Notes under the pieces: model-generated
Told to the model about the DNA's origin: nothing
The model's input: only the letters and a program-made list of their open reading frames with translations
Databases searched by the model: none
Shown here: positions 1-11,813 of the stretch, piece after piece
How the letters are laid out: each line of letters starts with the position of its first letter
Numbering within the stretch: position 1 is the stretch's first letter
Program-made: the position numbers and the translations under genes
From: JAMHWF01 sp964371405
Lineage (GTDB): Bacteria > Pseudomonadota > Gammaproteobacteria > Burkholderiales > Burkholderiaceae_C
Length of the DNA: 64,000 nucleotides
Assembly (NCBI GenBank): GCA_964371405.1
Contig: CAYJLV010000006.1
Span: 1 to 64,000 of the forward strand
Reading direction: 5' to 3'

Positions 1-1587
<1,587 letters not shown>

Positions 1588-1625
1588 CGCCGCGACGCAC
1601 AGACAACCAACAGGCGGAAAGCAAG

Positions 1626-3092
1626 ATGGGCAAAGTCACGGGCTTCCTCGAGTTCGATCGCGTCGAGGAAGGCTACGAGCCGGTCGCCGAGCGGCTGCGC
1701 AATCACAAGGAATTCGTCATCGGTCTGGCCGACGAGGGCGCCAAGATCCAGGGCGCGCGTTGCATGGACTGCGGGACGCCGTTCTGCAACAGCGGCTGCC
1801 CGGTCAACAACGTCATCCCCGACTTCAACGATCTCGTCTACCGCGGCGACTGGCGCAACGCCAGCACCGTGCTGCACTCCACCAACAACTTCCCCGAGTT
1901 CACCGGCCGCATCTGCCCGGCGCCGTGCGAGGCGGCGTGCACGCTCAACGTCAACGACGACCCGGTGGGCATCAAGTCGATCGAGCGCGCCATCGCCGAC
2001 CGCTCCTGGCGCGAGGGCTGGCTGCAGCCGCAGCCGGCGAAGGCGAAAACGGGCAAGCGCGTCGCGATCGTCGGCTCCGGCCCGGCCGGCCTGGCGGCGG
2101 CGCAGCAACTCGCGCGCGCCGGCCACGACGTGACGGTCTACGAGAAGAACGACCGCATTGGCGGCCTGCTGCGCTACGGCATTCCCGACTTCAAGCTGGA
2201 GAAGACGCACATCGACCGCCGCGTCGAGCAGATGCAGGGCGAGGGCGTGCGTTTCGAGGCGGGCGTGATGGTCGGCGCCCTGCCCGCAGGCAGCAAGGTG
2301 GCGAACTGGGCGAAGAAGAGCGTCGCTCCCGAACAGTTGCTCAAGGAGTTCGACGCCGTGCTGCTCGCCGGCGGGGCCGAGCAGCCGCGTGACCTGGCCG
2401 CGCCCGGGCGCGACCTCGACGGCATCCACTTCGCGATGGAGTTCCTGCCGCAGCAAAACAAGGTCAACGCCGGCGACAAGGTCAAGCACCAGATCAAGGC
2501 CACCGGCAAGCGCGTCATCGTGATCGGCGGCGGCGATACCGGCAGCGACTGCGTCGGCACCAGCAACCGCCACGGTGCCAGGAGCGTGACGCAGTTCGAG
2601 CTGCTGCCGATGCCACCCGAGCATGAGGACAAGGCGCTGACCTGGCCCTACTGGCCGATCAAGCTGCGCACCAGCTCGAGTCACGAAGAAGGCTGCGAGC
2701 GCGAGTTCGCGATCTCCACGAAAGAATTTCTCGGCGCCAAGGGCAAGCTCACCGGCATCCGCACAGTGCGCATCGAGATGAAGGACGGCAAGGTCGTCGA
2801 AATGCCCGGCTCCGAGCAGACGCTCGAAGCCGACCTCGTGCTGCTCGCGATGGGCTTCGTCAGCCCGGTCGCCAGCGTGCTCGAGCAGTTCGGCGTCGAG
2901 AAGGACGGCCGCGGCAACGCGCGCGCCACGACGGAGGCCGTCGGCGGCTACCGCACCAGCGTCGACAAGGTGTTCGCGGCGGGTGACGTGCGGCGCGGCC
3001 AGTCGCTCGTCGTGTGGGCGATCCGCGAAGGCCGCCAGGCGGCGCGCGCCATCGACGAAACCCTGATGGGCGCCAGCGACCTGCCGCGCTGA
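1626..3092 (+). CDS. gltD: Glutamate synthase small subunit
   Basis: FAD- and NADPH-binding subunit that feeds electrons to GltB. The 488-residue product has the usual length. The N-terminal cysteine cluster (CMDCGTPFC, then CP) binds 4Fe-4S centres. VGSGPAGLAAA near residue 150 is the FAD dinucleotide fold, and IGGGDTGSDC near 300 is the NADPH fold. The start was chosen because the product begins MGKVTGFLEF, typical of the family, and an AGGCGGAAAG ribosome-binding site lies just upstream. An overlapping frame reads far upstream but is only a shadow of gltB. It forms an operon with gltB. Confidence 0.97.
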   Translation: MGKVTGFLEFDRVEEGYEPVAERLRNHKEFVIGLADEGAKIQGARCMDCGTPFCNSGCPVNNVIPDFNDLVYRGDWRNASTVLHSTNNFPEFTGRICPAPCEAACTLNVNDDPVGIKSIERAIADRSWREGWLQPQPAKAKTGKRVAIVGSGPAGLAAAQQLARAGHDVTVYEKNDRIGGLLRYGIPDFKLEKTHIDRRVEQMQGEGVRFEAGVMVGALPAGSKVANWAKKSVAPEQLLKEFDAVLLAGGAEQPRDLAAPGRDLDGIHFAMEFLPQQNKVNAGDKVKHQIKATGKRVIVIGGGDTGSDCVGTSNRHGARSVTQFELLPMPPEHEDKALTWPYWPIKLRTSSSHEEGCEREFAISTKEFLGAKGKLTGIRTVRIEMKDGKVVEMPGSEQTLEADLVLLAMGFVSPVASVLEQFGVEKDGRGNARATTEAVGGYRTSVDKVFAAGDVRRGQSLVVWAIREGRQAARAIDETLMGASDLPR

Positions 3093-3237
3093 GCCGGGGA
3101 TACACGCCGACACATCTGCGCCCGCCCAGCGCCGCGCGGTGCGGCGGCGGCTTGCGTGCGAGAATGCCCCGCGTCGCGGCCTGCGCCGCGGCGACGTTCA
3201 TCACTCGCGCACCGGCCGCCGGCCGGACCCCGATCGT

Positions 3238-4047
3238 TTGAAACCCGACAGCCTGATCGAGATCGACCACGTCGTCTTCGGCTACGACCGCAGCCGCACG
3301 ATCCTCAACGACGTGAGCCTCGCCTTCGCGCGCGGCAAGGTGACGGCCATCCTCGGCGGATCCGGCTGCGGCAAGACGACGCTGCTGCGCCTGATCGGCG
3401 GCGTGCACGCGCCGACGCAGGGCCGCGTGCTGTTCGACGGCGAAGTCGTCGACACGGCCGACCAGCAGGGCCTGTTCAGGTTGCGCCGGCGCCTGGGCAT
3501 GCTGTTCCAGTTCGGCGCGCTGTTCACCGACCTCACCGTGTTCGAGAACGTCGCGTTCCCGCTGCGCGAGCACACCGACCTGCCCGAGGCGCTGATCCGC
3601 GACATCGTGCTGATGAAGCTCAACGCCGTCGGCCTGCGCGGCGCGGCGCCGCTGCGCATCTCGGAAGTTTCGGGCGGCATGGCGCGGCGCATCGCGCTGG
3701 CGCGCGCCATCGCGCGCGACCCCGAGCTGATCATGTACGACGAGCCGTTCGCCGGGCTCGATCCGATCTCGATGGGCGTCGCGGCGAACCTGATCCGCAA
3801 GCTCAACGACAGCACCAACGCCACCTCGCTGGTCGTTTCGCACGACGTGCAGGAGTGCTTCCGGATCTGCGACTACGCCTACCTGCTGTCGTCGCAGGGC
3901 CGTGTCGTCGCGCACGGCCCGCCCGACGTCCTCAACGCATCGGAGCACCCCGAGGTGCGCCAGTTCATCCGCGGCGAGCCCGACGGGCCGGTGCGCTTTC
4001 ACTATCCCGCGCCGCCGCTGGCGCAGGACTTGGGGATTGGTGCATGA
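3238..4047 (+). CDS. mlaF: Phospholipid ABC transporter ATP-binding protein MlaF
   Basis: Cytoplasmic ATPase of the MlaFEDB complex, which moves phospholipids between inner membrane and periplasmic carrier to keep outer-membrane asymmetry. Visible motifs are Walker A GGSGCGKTT, signature SEVSGGMARR, Walker B LIMYDEPFAGLD and the switch histidine in VSHD. The TTG start gives 269 residues beginning KPDSLIEIDHVVFGYD, the usual family length and N-terminus. An in-frame GTG at 3139 would add 33 arginine-rich residues with no family counterpart. No clear Shine-Dalgarno precedes the TTG. Its stop overlaps the mlaE start (ATGA), so the two are probably translationally coupled. Confidence 0.94.
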   Translation: MKPDSLIEIDHVVFGYDRSRTILNDVSLAFARGKVTAILGGSGCGKTTLLRLIGGVHAPTQGRVLFDGEVVDTADQQGLFRLRRRLGMLFQFGALFTDLTVFENVAFPLREHTDLPEALIRDIVLMKLNAVGLRGAAPLRISEVSGGMARRIALARAIARDPELIMYDEPFAGLDPISMGVAANLIRKLNDSTNATSLVVSHDVQECFRICDYAYLLSSQGRVVAHGPPDVLNASEHPEVRQFIRGEPDGPVRFHYPAPPLAQDLGIGA

Positions 4048-4823
4048 ACTGGCTCGCGACGCTCGGCCGCATTGCGCTCGTGTGGCTGCATTCGCTCGGC
4101 CACGCGGCGTTCTTCCTGGTCGACGTGCTGCGCCGCTGCCCGGCGGCGCTGCGGCGCTTCTCGCTCGTCGTCGCGCAGGTGCACGCGATCGGCAACCTGT
4201 CGTTCGTCATCATCGTCGCGTCGGGGCTCGCGGTCGGCTTCGTGCTCGCGCTGCAGATGTACTACGCCCTCGTCAAGTACGGCGCCGCCGAATCGCTCGG
4301 CCTGATCGTCAACCTGGCGCTGGTGCGCGAGCTCGGCCCGGTCGTCACGGCGCTGCTGTTCGCCGGCCGTGCCGGCACCTCGCTGACCGCCGAGATCGGC
4401 CTCATGAAGGCCGGCGAACAGCTCGCCGCGATGGAGATGATGGCGATCGACCCGAAGGTGCGCGTGCTCGCGCCGCGCTTCATCGGCGGGATCGTCTCGA
4501 TGCCGATCCTCGCGATCCTGTTCTCGTCGATCGGCATCCTCGGCGCCTACGTTGTCGCCGTGCTGCTGATCGGCGTCGACTCGGGCAACTTCTGGTCCAT
4601 CATGCAGAACAGCGTCGACGTCTGGCGCGACGTCGGCAACGGCATCGTCAAGAGCGCCGTGTTCGGCGTCATCTGCACCGCCGTCGCGCTCTACCAGGGT
4701 TATGAGACCAAGGCGACGCCCGAGGGCGTCGCCTATGCGACGACGCGCACCGTCGTCGTTTCGTCGCTCGCCGTGCTCGGCGTGGACTTTATCCTGACGG
4801 CGCTGATGTTCTCGACGCCGTAA
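4044..4823 (+). CDS. mlaE: Phospholipid ABC transporter permease MlaE
   Basis: Inner-membrane permease of the Mla system (MlaE/YrbE family). The 259-residue product has five to six hydrophobic segments and the family motif around VRELGPVVTALLFAGRAGTS, followed by EIGLMKAGEQLAAMEMM, which contacts the ATPase. Length and order match family members. The start overlaps the mlaF stop by four bases. Its partners MlaF, MlaD and MlaB are all encoded in this run. Confidence 0.96.
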   Translation: MNWLATLGRIALVWLHSLGHAAFFLVDVLRRCPAALRRFSLVVAQVHAIGNLSFVIIVASGLAVGFVLALQMYYALVKYGAAESLGLIVNLALVRELGPVVTALLFAGRAGTSLTAEIGLMKAGEQLAAMEMMAIDPKVRVLAPRFIGGIVSMPILAILFSSIGILGAYVVAVLLIGVDSGNFWSIMQNSVDVWRDVGNGIVKSAVFGVICTAVALYQGYETKATPEGVAYATTRTVVVSSLAVLGVDFILTALMFSTP

Positions 4824-4840
4824 ACGAAAGACGCCAAGCC

Positions 4841-5329
4841 ATGAATCGCAAGAGCATCGAAACGCTGGTCGGCCTGTTCGTGCTGCTGGGCATCCTCGGA
4901 TTCGTCTTCCTCGCGCTGAAGGCGGCCAACCTCGCGACCTTCAGCAACAACGACAGCTACACCGTGCAGGCGCGCTTCGACAACATCGGCGGGCTGAAGG
5001 TGCGCGCGCCGGTGCGCAGCGCCGGCGTCACCGTCGGGCGCGTCACGCACATCGGACTCGACGGCAAGACGTTCCAGGGCGTCGTGACGCTCGACATCGA
5101 GCAGTCGTACCAGTTCCCGCGCGACACGTCGGCCAAGATCCTCACCTCCGGCCTGCTCGGCGACCAGTACATCGGCCTCGAGCCGGGCGGCGACGAGCGC
5201 AATCTGCAGCCCGGCCAGGTGATAACGCAGACGCAGTCGGCCGTCGTCCTCGAGAACCTGATCGGCCAGTTCCTCTTCGACAAGGCGGCTGACGCCGGCA
5301 CCGACGCGGCCGCGGGAGGCAAGAAGTGA
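4841..5329 (+). CDS. mlaD: Phospholipid-binding MCE-domain protein MlaD
   Basis: Periplasmic substrate-binding subunit of the Mla transporter, anchored by one N-terminal transmembrane helix (residues about 8-28, LVGLFVLLGILGFVFLAL). The single MCE domain follows, starting near YTVQARFDNIGGLKVRAPVR. At 162 residues it is slightly shorter than Escherichia coli MlaD (183) but normal for betaproteobacteria. It starts 17 bases after mlaE. Its TGA overlaps the GTG start of mlaA, so mlaA is likely coupled to it. Confidence 0.95.
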   Translation: MNRKSIETLVGLFVLLGILGFVFLALKAANLATFSNNDSYTVQARFDNIGGLKVRAPVRSAGVTVGRVTHIGLDGKTFQGVVTLDIEQSYQFPRDTSAKILTSGLLGDQYIGLEPGGDERNLQPGQVITQTQSAVVLENLIGQFLFDKAADAGTDAAAGGKK

Positions 5330-6099
5330 CTGTCGGGCCCGGCCTGCGCGTCGCGGTGCCCGTCGTGCTCGCGGCCGCACTCGGCGGCTGCGCGACGACC
5401 AGCGCGCAGCCGACGCGGCCGGGCGTTCAAAGCGACCCGTTCGAGCGCTGGAACCGCAAGGTGTTCGCCTTCAACGAAGGGCTCGACGAGCACGTGCTCG
5501 TGCCGCTGGCCACGGGTTACCGCAACGCCGTCCCCGAGCTGGCGCGCACCGGCATCGGCAACGTCTTCGACAACTTCACCGATGCCTGGTCGGCAGTCAA
5601 CAACTTGCTGCAGTTCAAGCTCGAGGCGGGCCTGGGCGACACGATGCGCGTCATGGTCAACACACTGTTCGGCGTCGGCGGCGTGTTCGACGTCGCCGGC
5701 GATCTGGGCATGCCGCACTACCACGAAGACCTCGGCCAGACGCTCGGCCGCTGGGGCGTGCCGTCGGGGCCCTATGTCGTGTGGCCGCTGCTGGGGCCTT
5801 CGGCGCTGCGCGAATCGGTGGCGCTGCCTCTCGACCGCTATGCGATGCCGGCCGCATGGATCGACGCCGACGGGGCGCAGTTCGGCCTGTCGGTGCTCCA
5901 GATCGTGCATGTGCGCGCCGGCCTGCTCGGCGCGAGCCGCATCATCGACGACATCGCGCTCGACAAGTACAGTTTCATCCGCGACGGCTACCTGCAGCGG
6001 CGGCGCAGCCTGGTCTGGGACGGCGACCCCCCGCCGCTGCCCGAAGAGGCCGAGGAGCCCGAACCCCCCGACGCGCCGGCCTCGTCGCCGGCACGGTGA
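5326..6099 (+). CDS. mlaA: Outer-membrane phospholipid extraction lipoprotein MlaA (VacJ)
   Basis: Outer-membrane lipoprotein that removes mislocated phospholipids from the outer leaflet and hands them to MlaC. The GTG start overlaps the mlaD stop and gives 257 residues with a signal peptide and lipobox LGGC near residue 20. The VacJ core is clear: DPFERWNRKVFAFNE, then NVFDNFTDAW, GVGGVFDVA and LGRWGVPSGPYVVWPLLGPS. The acidic proline-rich tail (residues about 230-257) is variable in the family. In gammaproteobacteria mlaA is unlinked; its place between mlaD and mlaC is a betaproteobacterial arrangement. Confidence 0.95.
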   Translation: MTVGPGLRVAVPVVLAAALGGCATTSAQPTRPGVQSDPFERWNRKVFAFNEGLDEHVLVPLATGYRNAVPELARTGIGNVFDNFTDAWSAVNNLLQFKLEAGLGDTMRVMVNTLFGVGGVFDVAGDLGMPHYHEDLGQTLGRWGVPSGPYVVWPLLGPSALRESVALPLDRYAMPAAWIDADGAQFGLSVLQIVHVRAGLLGASRIIDDIALDKYSFIRDGYLQRRRSLVWDGDPPPLPEEAEEPEPPDAPASSPAR

Positions 6100-6151
6100 T
6101 TGCCGCCACTGGCTTGTGCACCGCGCGCGCCGCGCGGGCGTTGAAAGGACC

Positions 6152-6775
6152 ATGATGCTTCATCGAATCGCCACCCGTGTTGCTGCGCTCGGTTTCGCGC
6201 TGTTCGCCGCCGCCGCACAGGCGCAGGCCTCCGCCGGCGCCGAGACGCTGATCCGGCAGGTTTCGACCGAAGTCATCGACACGATCAAGGCCGACGCCGC
6301 GATCCAGGGCGGCGACATGCAGAAGATCGTCACCCTTGTCGACACCAGGGTGATGCCGCATGTCAACTTCCAGCGCATGACGGCGGCCGTCGTCGGCCGC
6401 TACTGGCGCCAGGCGACGCCCGAGCAGCAGAAGCGCCTGCAGGAAGAGTTCAAGACGCTGCTCGTGCGCACCTATGCCGGCGCGCTGACGCAGGTGCGCG
6501 ACCAGACGGTGCAGCTCAAGCCGTCGCGCAATGCGCCGACCGACACTGAAGTCGTCGTGCGCACCGAGGTGCGCGGCAAGGGCGAGCCGATCCAGCTCGA
6601 CTACCGGCTCGAGAAGAACGCCGACAGCTGGAAGATCTACGACGTCAATGTGCTCGGCGTCTGGCTGGTCGAGCAGTACCGCAGCAGCTTCGCGCAGGAG
6701 ATCAGCGCCGGCGGCATCGACGGCCTGATCGCCAAGCTCGCCGAGCGCAACAAGACGCCGGCGCGGCGCAGCTGA
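6152..6775 (+). CDS. mlaC: Periplasmic phospholipid carrier MlaC
   Basis: Soluble periplasmic shuttle between MlaA at the outer membrane and MlaD at the inner membrane. The 207-residue product has an N-terminal signal peptide ending near AAAQAQA, then the Tol_Tol_Ttg2 fold: VDTRVMPHVNFQRMT, the GRYWRQATPEQQ segment, and the C-terminal LEKNADSWKIYDVNVLGVWL. Two adjacent ATG codons are possible; the AGGA at 6146 is better spaced for the second (6155), so the true start may be one codon later. It lies in the mla operon between mlaA and the STAS gene. Confidence 0.95.
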   Translation: MMLHRIATRVAALGFALFAAAAQAQASAGAETLIRQVSTEVIDTIKADAAIQGGDMQKIVTLVDTRVMPHVNFQRMTAAVVGRYWRQATPEQQKRLQEEFKTLLVRTYAGALTQVRDQTVQLKPSRNAPTDTEVVVRTEVRGKGEPIQLDYRLEKNADSWKIYDVNVLGVWLVEQYRSSFAQEISAGGIDGLIAKLAERNKTPARRS

Positions 6776-6786
6776 AGGCTCACGCG

Positions 6787-7065
6787 ATGCTGACGCTGCC
6801 CGCCACGCTGACGGAGCGCGAGGCGCGCGCCGCGCTCGATTCGCTCGCGCAGGCGCTCGAGCGCGAGCCCGCCGGTGCCGTCGTCATCGATGCGTCGGCG
6901 CTCGCCGACTTCGACTCGTCGGCGCTGGCCGTGCTGCTCGAATGCCAGCGCCGCGCGCGCGCGGCCGGCCGCGGCTTCGGCGTGCACCAGCCTTCTCCCA
7001 AGCTGGCGTCGCTGGCGCGGCTCTACGGCGTCGAGGAGCTGCTGCTGCCGGCTGCTGCCGGCTGA
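6787..7065 (+). CDS. mlaB: STAS-domain protein MlaB
   Basis: Small cytoplasmic STAS-domain subunit that binds and stabilises MlaF in the Mla complex. The 92-residue product has the STAS pattern: a short beta strand, then VVIDASALADFDSSALAVLL with the conserved D-SS segment, and a second helix (KLASLARLYG). Family similarity is only moderate because STAS proteins diverge fast, so the name rests mainly on position 11 bases after mlaC. It is convergent with zwf, which ends four bases further on. A 12-base tandem repeat (gctgctgccggc-like) encodes the final Leu-Pro-Ala-Ala residues. Confidence 0.85.
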   Translation: MLTLPATLTEREARAALDSLAQALEREPAGAVVIDASALADFDSSALAVLLECQRRARAAGRGFGVHQPSPKLASLARLYGVEELLLPAAAG

Positions 7066-7069
7066 AGCC

Positions 7070-8515
7070 TCACTGTTCCTCCGACCAGGCGAAGCCGTCG
7101 CGCGCGACCAGCGCGCTCGCCGCCGCCGGCCCCCAAGTGCCCGCCGCATAGCTGCGCGGGCCGGCCGGATCGTTGGCCCAGGCGTGCAGGATCGGCTCGA
7201 CCCAGCGCCAGGCCTGCTCCTGCTCGTCGCTGCGCACGAACAGGTTCAGCCGCCCGGCGATCGCGTCGAGCAGCAGCCGCTCGTAGGCGCCGACGCGGTC
7301 GGTCGGGAACACCTTGTCGAAGTCGAGGTCGAGGAACACCGGCACCAGCGACTCGCCCTGCTGTGACCCCTTGGCCGCCTGCAGGTGCAGCTCGAGCCCG
7401 TCGTCGGGCTGCAGCTTGATGACGAGTCGGTTCGGGCGGTTCAGGCCGGGAAAGATGCTGTGCGGCGTCGGGCGGAAGGCGACGATGATCTGCACGTCGC
7501 CGGCCGCCAGCCGCTTGCCGGTGCGCAGGTAGAAGGGCACGCCGGCCCAGCGCCAGTTCTCGACTTCGGCGCGCAGCGCGACGAAGGTTTCGGTGCGGCT
7601 GCCGGGCGGCACATTGGCCTCGTCGAGGTAACCTGCCGCCGGTTGGCCGTCGACGGTGCCGGCGCGGTACTGGCCGCGCACCACGTCGCGCGCCACGCTC
7701 GCCTCGTCGAAGGGCTTGAGCGAGCGCAGCACCTTGAGCTTCTCGTCGCGCGCCGCGTCGGCATCGCCGCTCGACGGCGGCTCCATCGCGACCATCGTCA
7801 GCAGCTGCAGCGCGTGGTTCTGCACCATGTCGCGCAGCGCACCGGCGCCGTCGTAGAAGTCGCCGCGCGTGCCGACGCCGATCGACTCGGAGAGCACGAT
7901 CTGGATGTGGGCGATGTGCTCACGCCGCCACAGCGGCTCGAACAGCACGTTGCCGAAGCGCAGCGCCATCAGGTTCTGCACCGCCGGCTTGCCGAGGTAG
8001 TGGTCGATGCGCAGCGCCTGCTGCTCGCTGAAGACGGAGTGCACGACGCGGTTGATCTCCTGCGCGCTCGCCAGGTCGTGGCCGAGCGGCTTTTCGAGCA
8101 CGACGCGCACGTTCGGCCCGTTCAGCCCCGCGCGGCCGAGCTGCTCGCAGATGACGGTGAACAGATGCGGTCCGGTCGCCAGGTACATCAGCACCGCCTC
8201 GGCGCCGCGCACTTCGATCCACTGCTTCAGGCCGGCGTAGGCTTCGGGCCGCGACAGGTCCATCGCGCGGAAGTGCAGCAGCTCGGCGAAGGCGGCGAAC
8301 TCGCCGTCCTTCGGCCTCTTCGACACCTCGACCTCGGCCAGGCGTTCGCCGACCCAGGCCCGGTAGTCGTCATCGCTGCGTGCGTCGCGCGCCACGGCGA
8401 GGATGCGCCCGCCGGGCGGCAGCTTGTGATGGCGAAACGCCTGGAACAGCGCCGGCAGCAGCTTGCGCCAAGCCAGGTCGCCGGTGCCGCCGAAGAGCAC
8501 GAGGTCGAAGGACAT
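7070..8515 (-). CDS. zwf: Glucose-6-phosphate 1-dehydrogenase
   Basis: First enzyme of the oxidative pentose-phosphate and Entner-Doudoroff pathways; it oxidises glucose 6-phosphate to 6-phosphogluconolactone with NADP. Visible features are the N-terminal cofactor motif LFGGTGDLAWRK, EKPLGHDLASA, the active-site signature RIDHYLGK and the C-terminal substrate region. The start gives 481 residues beginning MSFDLVLFGG, the common N-terminus. An in-frame ATG at 8533 would add six residues, and neither has a strong Shine-Dalgarno. The gene is divergent from pgi with about 100 bases between, so a shared control region is likely. Confidence 0.96.
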   Translation of the reverse strand: MSFDLVLFGGTGDLAWRKLLPALFQAFRHHKLPPGGRILAVARDARSDDDYRAWVGERLAEVEVSKRPKDGEFAAFAELLHFRAMDLSRPEAYAGLKQWIEVRGAEAVLMYLATGPHLFTVICEQLGRAGLNGPNVRVVLEKPLGHDLASAQEINRVVHSVFSEQQALRIDHYLGKPAVQNLMALRFGNVLFEPLWRREHIAHIQIVLSESIGVGTRGDFYDGAGALRDMVQNHALQLLTMVAMEPPSSGDADAARDEKLKVLRSLKPFDEASVARDVVRGQYRAGTVDGQPAAGYLDEANVPPGSRTETFVALRAEVENWRWAGVPFYLRTGKRLAAGDVQIIVAFRPTPHSIFPGLNRPNRLVIKLQPDDGLELHLQAAKGSQQGESLVPVFLDLDFDKVFPTDRVGAYERLLLDAIAGRLNLFVRSDEQEQAWRWVEPILHAWANDPAGPRSYAAGTWGPAAASALVARDGFAWSEEQ

Positions 8516-8614
8516 GTGGCTCGATGATTGCATCGCGGGCGGGCAGGGTCAACGCGCGGGCCGGCCGGCGTCCCCCCGGGTTCTAATAGCGGCGTCTTCC
8601 CCCGCACCGATGCC

Positions 8615-10203
<1,589 letters not shown>

Positions 10204-10207
<4 letters not shown>

Positions 10208-10821
10208 ACGTCGTCTTCGATTTCGGCGGCGTCGTGTTCCGCTGGCGCCCGGCCGTGCTGCTCGCGCGCGAATTGCCGGCGCGCGTGGCGGCGGCGGGCA
10301 GCGCGGCGGCGCTGGCGACGGCCTTCTTCCAGGACGGCGGCGACTGGAACGAGTTCGACCGCGGCGCGCTCGACGCCGAGGCCCTCGTCGAGCGCATCGC
10401 GCGCCGGCTCGACTGGTCGGTCGGTGAAGTCCGCCGCGTCGTCGACGCCGTACCCGCCGAGCTGCAGCCCGTGCCCGAGACGATCGCGCTGCTGCGTCGG
10501 GTCAAGGATGCCGGCCACGGCCTCTACTACCTCTCCAACATGCCGGCGCCCTACGTCGAGTACCTCGTGCGCGAGCACGCCTTCCTCGACTGGTTCGACG
10601 ACGGCGTGTTCTCTTCGCAGGTGCTGATGATCAAGCCCGACGCGGCGCTGTTCCGCCACGCGCTGCAGCGCTTTCGCCTCGCGCCGGCCGAGGCCGTGTT
10701 CTTCGACGACCACGCGCCCAACGTCGAGACGGCACGGGCGCTGGGCATGCAGGCACGACTGTGGACCGATGCCGCCGCGGCCGAGGCGGTGTTGGGCAGC
10801 TTCGGACTGGTCGCGGGTTAG
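10204..10821 (+). CDS. HAD-superfamily phosphatase (YihX-like)
   Basis: A 205-residue haloacid-dehalogenase-type hydrolase. Motif I is VVFDFGGVVFRW with the nucleophilic Asp at residue 6. Motif II is YLSN near 113, motif III has IKPD near 143, and motif IV is VFFDDHAPN near 160. The closest characterised relatives by motif are YihX-type sugar-phosphate phosphatases, which act on glucose 1-phosphate. Here the ATG overlaps the pgi stop (ATGA), so it is probably co-translated with pgi. A role in hexose-phosphate turnover is inference from this coupling; substrate is unknown. Confidence 0.85.
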
Positions 10822-10832
10822 GAGAACAGCGC

Positions 10833-10861
10833 TCGCTTCGCTCGCTGCCCTCATGGGGCTC
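10833..10861. repeat. GC-rich dispersed intergenic element, copy 1
   Basis: Short intergenic block with CTTCGCTCGCTGCCC, a short spacer, then GGGGCTCG. It resembles the block at 24373-24405, sharing TCGYTCGCTGCCC and a G-run. I recall similar blocks in intergenic regions of many Burkholderiales; function is unknown. Confidence 0.35.
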
Positions 10862-10882
10862 GCACCGCGAAGGCGGCGGCGG

Positions 10883-10888
10883 TATAAC
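10883..10888 (+). promoter_or_regulatory. Candidate -10 box (TATAAC)
   Basis: TATAAC matches the sigma-70 -10 consensus at five of six positions and lies 31 bases before the CsgG-like gene. The expected -35 region is poor (TCGCAC), so this is a weak candidate. Confidence 0.3.
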
Positions 10889-10918
10889 GGCGACTGCGAA
10901 CAACAAGGGGAGATCGTG

Positions 10919-11767
10919 ATGGTCCAGCATTGCTTGCGCCGCGCCGCCGGCGCGCTCGTCGTACTCGGCATGGTCGGCGCCGGCTCCGCACTGGCGCAGG
11001 AAATCGGCGGCGGCTCGAAAGGGCCGGTGACCGGCGCCGCCGGCGGTGCCACGTCGGCCAACGCCAACAGCGCGCTCGAGCACTGCGGCGAATCGCTGGG
11101 CACGCTGGCCGTCGTCGAGGACACCAACGCGCACTGGTACCAGCAACTGCGCAACTACAAGCTGGGCTCGACGGTGCCGGTGATCCGCATGATGATCCAG
11201 CAGTCGAACTGCTTCGTCGTCGTCGAGCGCGGCGGCGCGATGCGCAACATGCAGACCGAGCGCATGCTGCAGGACAGCGGCGAGATGCGCGGGGGCAGCA
11301 ACTTCGGCAAGGGCCAGATGGTCGCCGCCGACTACACGATGAGCCCGAGCATCCAGTTCAGCCAGAACACGGGCGGCATCGGCGGCGCGCTCGGCGCCAT
11401 CGGCGGCAAGCTCGGCGCGCTCAGCGCGCTGGCCGGCGGCATGAAGTCCAACGAGGCGTCGACGACGCTGATCATGATCGACAACCGCTCGGGCGTGCAG
11501 CTCGCGGCGGCCGAGGGCAGCGCGAAGAACGTCGACTTCAGCCTGTTCGGTGCGGGCTTCAGCGGCGGCATCGGCGTCGCGGCCGGCGGCTACCAGAACA
11601 GCCCGGAGGGCAAGCTGATCATGGCGGCCTTCGCCGACAGCTACAACCAGCTCGTGCGCGCGGTGCGCAACTACACGGCGCAGACGGTCAAGGGCGGGCT
11701 CGGGACCGGCGGTCGCCTCGGCGTCTCGGGCGGCACGACGCCGGCGTCGAAGGAAATAGGTCGCTGA
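10919..11767 (+). CDS. CsgG/HfaB-like exported protein
   Basis: A 282-residue exported protein of the CsgG-like family. The signal peptide covers about residues 1-24 (ALVVLGMVGAGSALAQ). The mature part has the CsgG pattern of a Cys-containing beta/alpha core (VIRMMIQQSNCFVVVERG), a GKGQMVAADYTMSPSI strand, and a glycine-rich IGGALGAIGGKLGAL segment before a final strand and helix. Unlike CsgG it has no lipobox cysteine at the cleavage site. No curli subunit genes are nearby, so a curli role is not supported; a periplasmic or outer-membrane assembly role is a guess. The start has a good AGGGGAG ribosome-binding site. Confidence 0.7.
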   Translation: MVQHCLRRAAGALVVLGMVGAGSALAQEIGGGSKGPVTGAAGGATSANANSALEHCGESLGTLAVVEDTNAHWYQQLRNYKLGSTVPVIRMMIQQSNCFVVVERGGAMRNMQTERMLQDSGEMRGGSNFGKGQMVAADYTMSPSIQFSQNTGGIGGALGAIGGKLGALSALAGGMKSNEASTTLIMIDNRSGVQLAAAEGSAKNVDFSLFGAGFSGGIGVAAGGYQNSPEGKLIMAAFADSYNQLVRAVRNYTAQTVKGGLGTGGRLGVSGGTTPASKEIGR

Positions 11768-11771
11768 ACCG

Positions 11772-11808
11772 ACGGCACCCCGCTTGCCGGGTACGGCGAG
11801 CGGGTGTC
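11772..11808. terminator. Hairpin between convergent genes
   Basis: Imperfect inverted repeat pairing CACCCCGCTTGCCG with CGGCGAGCGGGTG across a short loop, between the stops of the CsgG-like gene and the amidohydrolase gene. There is no T-tract on either side, so it would be a weak or Rho-assisted bidirectional terminator. Confidence 0.4.
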
Positions 11809-11813
11809 GTCAG

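Noticed and set aside
10919..11767. Curli secretion locus
   Set aside because: No csgA, csgB, csgE or csgF counterparts lie nearby and the lipobox is missing.
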